A DNA stretch of 64,000 nucleotides from Alphaproteobacteria bacterium (GTDB lineage: Bacteria > Pseudomonadota > Alphaproteobacteria > Reyranellales > Reyranellaceae): the NCBI GenBank assembly GCA_947474005.1, contig CANJHI010000005.1, positions 1 to 64,000 on the forward strand. The letters are read 5' to 3'. The notes below the pieces were generated by a model that did not search any database, was not told where the DNA came from, and was given only the letters and a program-made list of their open reading frames with translations. The first letter of the stretch is position 1; the number at the start of each line of letters is the position of its first letter. The position numbers and the translations under genes were made by a program. Positions 58,203-64,000 of the stretch are shown here, in pieces.

Positions 58203-58290
58203 AGTTAAACAGGGAGGCTTCACGTCTGGGAGACGTGGGATCAAACGGATCCCGAGTTTCGATAACGATCAGAACAAACTTTTCGTATCG
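58174..58290 (-). ncRNA. Candidate small RNA (or lysR 3'UTR-derived RNA); 5' end unknown
   Basis: Three consecutive hairpins on minus strand: GGGATC-CGTTT-GATCCC, CACGTCT-CCC-AGACGTG, then unpaired AAGCCTCCCTGTTTAAC and the terminator. Confidence 0.55.
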
Positions 58291-58406
58291 AAGACCTGAG
58301 GCAAACTTATTCCTCGCGAGGCGTATTGGTAGAGGCTAAGTGTGGAATACAGGGATGCGGGGAGCGCATGCCTTTCACTGCCTATGCAATCCTGCAGGTC
58401 TAAACA

Positions 58407-59297
58407 TCAGAATCGTGTCTCCGCGACCTTCCGCAGGAGGAAATCGCGGAATACGGCGATGCGTTTGGAGTGCCGCAGCTCCTCCGGGTAGGTGAAATAC
58501 ACATCGGTCGTACGGACATTGAGGTCCGGCAGGACATTCTCGAGCTTCGTCGACTCGCGGGCGAGGTAATCCGGCAGCGAGGCAATGCCGAGGCCCGATT
58601 CGACCGCCCGGAAGATGCCATAGACATTGTTGACACGCAGCACGACGACCCGGGCCGACGGGTCGACATTACCTTCGCGCAGGAGCCAATTGACGTCCTG
58701 GACCGGCGCCCGGGCATCCTCGCCGAAGATGATCAGGCGGTGCTGGTCGAGTTCCTCGACGGTCTTGGGCTTGCCGTACTTCTGGATATAGCCATGTGAG
58801 GCATAGACATGGCTGCGCACGGTCAGCAGGTGCCGCTGCACGAGCCCTGGCTGGCGCGGCATGACCATGCGGATCGCCACGTCGGCTTCGCGCATGCCGA
58901 GGTCGAGTTCGTTGTCGGAAAGCACGAGGCTGACGTCGATGTCGGGATACATCGCGATGAATTCGTGCATCTGGGCGGTGAGCCACGTCGAGCCGAAACC
59001 GACGGCGGCCGTCACCTTCAGGCGACCCGCCGGCTTGTCCTGGTTGGCGCGCAACAGCGCCTCGGCCGTATTCACCTTGCTCGCCATATCGCGCGCGGTG
59101 CGATAGAGCAGCTCACCCTGCTCGGTCAGGATGAGACCCCGCGCATGGCGGTGAAACAGCATGACGCCGAGCTGTTCCTCGAGCGCGCCGATCTGGCGCG
59201 AGATCGCCGACTGGCTGAGCTTCAGGGTTTCGCCGGCGTGCGTGAAGCTGCCGGCGTCGGCTACGGCCTGGAAGATCCGCAGCTTGTCCCAGTCCAT
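58407..59297 (-). CDS. LysR-family transcriptional regulator
   Basis: 296 aa; MDWDKLRIFQAVADAGSFTHAGETLKLSQSAISRQIGALEEQLGVMLFHRHARGLILTEQGE. Confidence 0.95.
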   Translation of the reverse strand: MDWDKLRIFQAVADAGSFTHAGETLKLSQSAISRQIGALEEQLGVMLFHRHARGLILTEQGELLYRTARDMASKVNTAEALLRANQDKPAGRLKVTAAVGFGSTWLTAQMHEFIAMYPDIDVSLVLSDNELDLGMREADVAIRMVMPRQPGLVQRHLLTVRSHVYASHGYIQKYGKPKTVEELDQHRLIIFGEDARAPVQDVNWLLREGNVDPSARVVVLRVNNVYGIFRAVESGLGIASLPDYLARESTKLENVLPDLNVRTTDVYFTYPEELRHSKRIAVFRDFLLRKVAETRF

Positions 59298-59357
59298 GAC
59301 ATCGCCTCCCTAAGGCGTTTGGCGTGGCGCGCCAAACGCCGATCCCTCATCGCCAGC

Positions 59358-60329
59358 CTATTCGGCAGCCTGCGCGACACGCGCCTCCCGGCTCGCCAAC
59401 CACTTCTCCGCCTCGAGCGCAGCCATGCAGCCGGTGCCTGCCGCCGTGACGGCCTGGCGGAAAATCTTGTCCTGCACGTCGCCCGCGGCGTAGACGCCCT
59501 CGACGTCGGTCGCCGTCGAGTCCGGCTTGGTGATCAGGTAGCCTTCGCTGTCCATGGCCAGCTTGCCCTTGAACAGCTCGGTATTGGGCGAGTGGCCAAT
59601 GGCGATGAAGACGCCGTCGGTGGTGAGTTCCTGCTCGACGCCGGTCTTGACGTTGCGTGCCCGTACGCCCGTGACCAGCGGCGCCGGCGCCTTCTCTCCC
59701 AGGATTTCCTGCACCGCATGATCCCACAGCACGGTGACCTTGGGATTCTTGAACAGCCGTTCCTGCAGAATCTTCTCGGCACGGAACGAATCGCGGCGAT
59801 GGACCAGTGTTACCTTCGAGGCATGATGCGTGAGGTAGAGAGCCTCCTCGACGGCGGTATTGCCGCCACCGACGACGACCACTTCCTTGCCCCGGAAGAA
59901 AAACCCATCACAGGTCGCGCAGGCCGAGACACCGCCGCCGCGGAACGTTTCCTCGGTCGGCAGCCCAAGCCATTTCGCCGTGGCGCCGGTGGATATGATG
60001 AGCGTATCGGCCTCGTAGCGGTCGCCCGAGTCGCCGAGACAGACGAACGGCCGGCGGCCGAGATCGACCTCGACGATGGTGTCGAAGAAAAGCTCGGTGC
60101 CGACATGCTCGGCCTGCTTCTGCATCTGCTCCATCAGCCAGGGACCCTGGATGACGTCGGCGAAGCCCGGATAGTTTTCGACATCCGTTGTGATGGTGAG
60201 CTGGCCGCCCGGCTGAATGCCCTGCACCAGCATCGGCTTCAGACTGGCACGAGCGGCATAGATCGCCGCCGTGTAGCCCGCGGGGCCTGACCCCAGAATA
60301 AGCACTTTACCACGATGAGTTGCTGCCAT
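59358..60329 (-). CDS. trxB: Thioredoxin-disulfide reductase
   Basis: GSGPAGYTAAIYAARASLKPMLVQG, CATCDGFFF redox motif; start trimmed to MAATHRGKVLI. Confidence 0.96.
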   Translation of the reverse strand: MAATHRGKVLILGSGPAGYTAAIYAARASLKPMLVQGIQPGGQLTITTDVENYPGFADVIQGPWLMEQMQKQAEHVGTELFFDTIVEVDLGRRPFVCLGDSGDRYEADTLIISTGATAKWLGLPTEETFRGGGVSACATCDGFFFRGKEVVVVGGGNTAVEEALYLTHHASKVTLVHRRDSFRAEKILQERLFKNPKVTVLWDHAVQEILGEKAPAPLVTGVRARNVKTGVEQELTTDGVFIAIGHSPNTELFKGKLAMDSEGYLITKPDSTATDVEGVYAAGDVQDKIFRQAVTAAGTGCMAALEAEKWLASREARVAQAAE

Positions 60330-60519
60330 GTGCGTCCCGCATCCCGCCATCCGCATATCTCTTACATATATGCAAACCTCGCCGCGGATGCACGACCTGA
60401 TGCACGTCCGAGTACGTTTTCCGCGCAATTGTTCACGAAGCATGCGCCAGTTCTCGCAACTTTATTGCGCAGATGGCATGGTTCTGGCATAGAGCGCGGC
60501 CAACGGAGGAACCTCGAAG

Positions 60520-60996
60520 ATGGCCCGCGCAAAGCTCGATCGAATCGACCGGCGCATTCTGAGTGATCTGCAGTCCAACGGTCGGATGACCAACGTCGAT
60601 CTGGCGGAGCGCGCCGGCATTTCCGCGCCACCGTGTCTGCGCCGGGTCCGCGCCCTCGAACGTGCCGGCATCATCAAAGGTTATCACGCTGAACTCAGCC
60701 CCGAGGCACTGGGCTACAGCGTCTCGGTCTTTGCCCTGGTCGGACTGAACAGCCAGGCTGAGGCCGACCTCAAGTCGTTCGAGGAGCTGATCGCCAGGTG
60801 GGACGAGGTCCGCGAGTGCCATATGCTCGCCGGCGAGGCCGACTTTCTGCTGAAGATCGTGGCAGAAACCTGGGACGAGTATCAGAAGTTCCTGACGACC
60901 CGGCTCACCTCGGCGCCCAACGTCAGCCACGTGAAATCGATGATGGTGTTTCGCACCGCCAAGCAGATGCCGGGGGTACCGATCCCCATCGAATGA
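60520..60996 (+). CDS. Lrp/AsnC-family transcriptional regulator
   Basis: 158 aa; LDRIDRRILSDLQSNGRMTNVDLAERAGISAPPCLRRVRALERAGIIKGYHAEL. Confidence 0.95.
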   Translation: MARAKLDRIDRRILSDLQSNGRMTNVDLAERAGISAPPCLRRVRALERAGIIKGYHAELSPEALGYSVSVFALVGLNSQAEADLKSFEELIARWDEVRECHMLAGEADFLLKIVAETWDEYQKFLTTRLTSAPNVSHVKSMMVFRTAKQMPGVPIPIE

Positions 60997-61025
60997 GGCC
61001 CCGTCGAATGAGAGAAGGACGGACC

Positions 61026-61412
61026 ATGGACGGAACTGCCGCGCCTGACGTGACTCTCGAACGCCTGCACGAGATCGCCGACGCTTTTGCCCGCCACGAC
61101 GTCGACGGAATTGTCGGCTTCTTTGCCGAGGACGGCGAATTCCGAAATGCCAAAGGGCCTCATCACTGGGGCCAGAGCTTCAAGGGCAAGGCCGCGATCC
61201 GCAGCTACTTCCAGCCCCTGTTCGCCGGCACCAGCGACGTCAAATGGCTGCACACCTGTGAATTCATCTGCGGCGACCGGGCGGTCACGGAGTGGCACCG
61301 CACCGCCACGCTCGCCAGTGGCGAGCGCCAGGAGTGGCTGGGCTGCGACCTCTACACCTTCCGCCGCGGCCTGATCGTGATGAAGGACACCTATATCAAA
61401 GTGGTCATCTGA
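61026..61412 (+). CDS. SnoaL-like/NTF2-fold nuclear transport factor 2 family protein
   Basis: LHEIADAFARHDVDGIVGFFAEDGEFRNAKGP...GKAAIRSYFQPLF. Confidence 0.85.
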   Translation: MDGTAAPDVTLERLHEIADAFARHDVDGIVGFFAEDGEFRNAKGPHHWGQSFKGKAAIRSYFQPLFAGTSDVKWLHTCEFICGDRAVTEWHRTATLASGERQEWLGCDLYTFRRGLIVMKDTYIKVVI

Positions 61413-61500
61413 CCCGGATTACCTCTTGCGGGGTACGCCGTGTATGGATAGGGTTCTATAAATACACGGCGTAGTCATAAACGGAGGAAGGTCGCGAGCC

Positions 61501-62067
61501 ATGAAGAATCTCTTCCAGGCGTCCCGGGTCCTGCTGCTCGACATGGCGTCGACGCTCTTCTTCCTCGCGGTGTATCTGGCGACCGGCAGCATCTTGCTGG
61601 CGGTGGCACTCGGCATGGCGCTGGGGATCGGCCAGATCGCCTGGGAACTCGTGCGGAAACGGCCCGTCGAGGCCCTGCAGTGGCTCAGCCTGGTGATCAT
61701 CCTGGTGTCGGGCTCGGCGACGTTCGTCACCAACGATCCGGTCTTCGTGATGCTGAAGCCGACCGTGATCTACGTCGTCGTGGGCATCGTGATGCTGAAG
61801 CGTGGCTGGATGACCCGCTATCTGCCACCGATCGCGCAGGCCACCGTGCCGGACCTCGGCATCACCTTTGGCTATGTCTGGGCAGGCCTGATGTTCTTCT
61901 CGGCCGCCCTCAACATCGTGCTCGCCCTCACGCTCGAACCCGCGACCTGGGCAGCGGTGAAGTCGTTTTGGGCGATTGGCAGCAAGCTCGCGCTGTTCGG
62001 AATTCAATATGCCGTGATGAAGTCGACCGGCGTCCGCCGCGCACGAGCGATGATGGCAGCTACTTGA
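61501..62067 (+). CDS. YciB/IspZ-like inner-membrane septation protein
   Basis: 188 aa polytopic protein; FVTNDPVFVMLKPTVIYVVVG. Confidence 0.75.
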   Translation: MKNLFQASRVLLLDMASTLFFLAVYLATGSILLAVALGMALGIGQIAWELVRKRPVEALQWLSLVIILVSGSATFVTNDPVFVMLKPTVIYVVVGIVMLKRGWMTRYLPPIAQATVPDLGITFGYVWAGLMFFSAALNIVLALTLEPATWAAVKSFWAIGSKLALFGIQYAVMKSTGVRRARAMMAAT

Positions 62068-62116
62068 ACCCAGACGCCCCAAGCGCGGGACACAAGTTCC
62101 GCGACCCAGGCGATGC

Positions 62117-62590
62117 CTATTTGAATTCGACGCTGACGATCTCGTAGGACTTCGCGCCGCGCGGTGTCTGGACCTCGACCTTGTCGCCGACGGTCTTGCC
62201 GATCAACGCCCGGCCGATCGGCGAGGTTACCGAGATGCTGCCCTTGTTGAGATCAGCCTCGTAGGGCCCGACGATCTGGTATTTCACCTTCTCCTCGGTG
62301 TCTTCGTCAGCCAATCGGACGGTGGCGCCAAACTTCACGATCTTGCCGGTGAGCTTGCTGAAGTCGATGACCTCGGCGCGCGAGATGATGCTCTCGACCT
62401 CGGCGATCCGGCCTTCGATGAAGCTCTGGCGTTCGCGGGCCGAGGTGTATTCGGCATTCTCCGAAAGATCGCCATGCTCGCGCGCCGCCGCGATCGCCTT
62501 GATGATCGACGGCCGCTCCACGCTCTTCAGGTGCTTTAGTTCATCCTCGAGGCTCTTCAGCCCTTCGGCCGTCGTCGGAACTCTTTCCAT
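62117..62590 (-). CDS. greA: Transcription elongation factor GreA
   Basis: [53 protein letters not shown]-terminal domain. Confidence 0.97.
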   Translation of the reverse strand: MERVPTTAEGLKSLEDELKHLKSVERPSIIKAIAAAREHGDLSENAEYTSARERQSFIEGRIAEVESIISRAEVIDFSKLTGKIVKFGATVRLADEDTEEKVKYQIVGPYEADLNKGSISVTSPIGRALIGKTVGDKVEVQTPRGAKSYEIVSVEFK

Positions 62591-62703
62591 TGTCGGATCG
62601 TCCTCAATGAATCGCACGGCGTCAACGACCAACGAATCCCATCAAGGGACCGGCTGACCACAGATCAGCCGGAATCGCCCTCGCGGAAGGTCGGGAGTGA
62701 CGC

Positions 62704-64000
62704 CTAGAATGCGGTCTTGAAGTAGGATTGCAAGGGCGCGACGTCCAGAGGACCTGCGTGCAGCGCCGCGATGCCTTCAACCGACGCCTTGGCGCCGGCG
62801 ACCGTCGTATAATAGGCGATTTTGTGCATTAGCGCCGTACGCCGGAGCGTGAAGCTGTCGGTGAGCGCCGTCGCCCCGTCGACGGTATTGAAGACGAGCT
62901 GGATCTTGCCGTCCTTCATCAGGTCGACGATGTGCGGTCGTCCTTCGAGCACCTTGTTGACCCGCTCGGCCGCGATCCCGTGCTTGCGCAGGAAGTCGGC
63001 GGTGCCGCCAGTCGCCACCACGGTGAAGCCGAGATCGATCAACCGCTTGACCGGCTTCACCATAGCGGCCTTGTCCGGGTCCTTGACCGAGACGAAGACG
63101 AGGCCTTCGAGCGGGACCTTGCTGCCGGCCCCGAGCTGTGATTTGGCGAAGGCGCGGCCGAAATTCGTATCGAGGCCCATGACCTCACCCGTCGAGCGCA
63201 TCTCGGGGCCGAGGATGATATCGACCCCGGGAAAACGGGCGAACGGAAAGACCGCTTCCTTGACCGCAACGTGCTTGCCGCGCACCTTCTTGATCGCCAG
63301 GGACTTCAGCGACTCGCCGACCATGAGGCGGGCGGCGTACTTGGCGATGGGCTGGCCGGTCGCCTTAGCGACGAACGGCACGGTGCGGCTGGCACGCGGA
63401 TTGACCTCGAGGACGTAGACCTCGCCGTCCTTGACCGCATACTGCACGTTCATCAAGCCCACGACCTTGAGCGCCTTGGCCATCGCCTCGGTCTGACGCT
63501 CGATCTGGGTCAGGATCTTCGACGGCAGCGAATGTGGCGGCAGCGAGCAGGCCGAGTCGCCGGAATGGATCCCCGCTTCCTCGATATGCTCCATGATCCC
63601 CGCAACGAAGACGTTCTGGTCCTTGTCGGCAAGCGCATCGACGTCGACCTCGATGGCATCACGAAGATAGGAATCGATCAGCACTGGCGTATCGCCCGAG
63701 ACCTTCACGGCATCGCGCGTATAGCGCTCGAGCCCGGCCCGATCATAGACGATCTGCATGGCGCGGCCGCCCAGGACATACGACGGCCGAATGACGACCG
63801 GATAGCCGATCCTCTCGGCGACAGCGACAGCCTGCTCCTGCGATGTCGCCGTGCCGTTGTCGGGTTGGCGGAGTTTCAGTTCGTGGATCAGCTTCTGGAA
63901 GCGATCGCGATCCTCGGCCAGATCGATGGCGTCGGGCGACGTGCCGAGAATGGGAATGCCCACTGCTTCGAGAGGCTTGGCGAGCTTGAGCGGCGTCTGG
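62704..64000 (-). CDS. carB: Carbamoyl-phosphate synthase large subunit (partial; N-terminus beyond right edge)
   Basis: C-terminal half: [66 protein letters not shown]. Confidence 0.96.
   Translation of the reverse strand, partial: QTPLKLAKPLEAVGIPILGTSPDAIDLAEDRDRFQKLIHELKLRQPDNGTATSQEQAVAVAERIGYPVVIRPSYVLGGRAMQIVYDRAGLERYTRDAVKVSGDTPVLIDSYLRDAIEVDVDALADKDQNVFVAGIMEHIEEAGIHSGDSACSLPPHSLPSKILTQIERQTEAMAKALKVVGLMNVQYAVKDGEVYVLEVNPRASRTVPFVAKATGQPIAKYAARLMVGESLKSLAIKKVRGKHVAVKEAVFPFARFPGVDIILGPEMRSTGEVMGLDTNFGRAFAKSQLGAGSKVPLEGLVFVSVKDPDKAAMVKPVKRLIDLGFTVVATGGTADFLRKHGIAAERVNKVLEGRPHIVDLMKDGKIQLVFNTVDGATALTDSFTLRRTALMHKIAYYTTVAGAKASVEGIAALHAGPLDVAPLQSYFKTAF

Overview
This is a GC-rich (high-GC codon usage throughout) alphaproteobacterial chromosome segment that is almost entirely housekeeping and metabolic. 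It opens with a complete division and cell-wall (dcw) cluster read on the minus strand: mraZ-rsmH-ftsL-ftsI-murE-murF-mraY-murD-ftsW-murG-murC-murB-ddl-ftsQ-ftsA-ftsZ (ftsZ runs off the left edge). RNase P RNA (rnpB) sits upstream of mraZ, followed by ampD, a TerB/DnaJ protein and a TSUP permease. Next come uvrB, a small ArsR/SRPBCC/DUF1801 operon, an ABC transporter with an intradiol dioxygenase, an aspartyl/asparaginyl hydroxylase-like gene, and M16 peptidase-thrC. A cytochrome c oxidase operon (ctaC-ctaD-ctaB-small CoxF-like ORF-ctaG-ctaE-DUF983-surf1) follows. After that are a peptidylprolyl isomerase, an ATP-grasp/alpha-E/transglutaminase-like trio, an aspartate aminotransferase, an EF-G paralogue, msrP, an acyl-CoA catabolic cluster, lysR, trxB, lrp, yciB, greA and carB (runs off the right edge). 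I saw no prophage, transposase, CRISPR array, tRNA or recognisable defence system. The strongest points for follow-up are: (1) an ATP-grasp/alpha-E/transglutaminase locus whose transglutaminase-like protein has Ala where the nucleophilic Cys is expected, with no adjacent proteasome-like subunit; (2) a compact three-hairpin small-RNA candidate with a strong terminator downstream of lysR; (3) palindromic repeat elements with a hairpin inside each arm, plus possible palindrome insertions inside the ftsL coding sequence; (4) undescribed palindromic operators upstream of mraZ and ctaC; (5) an EF-G paralogue with an altered G3 motif. All calls come from reading the sequence and the supplied translations; no database search was run.
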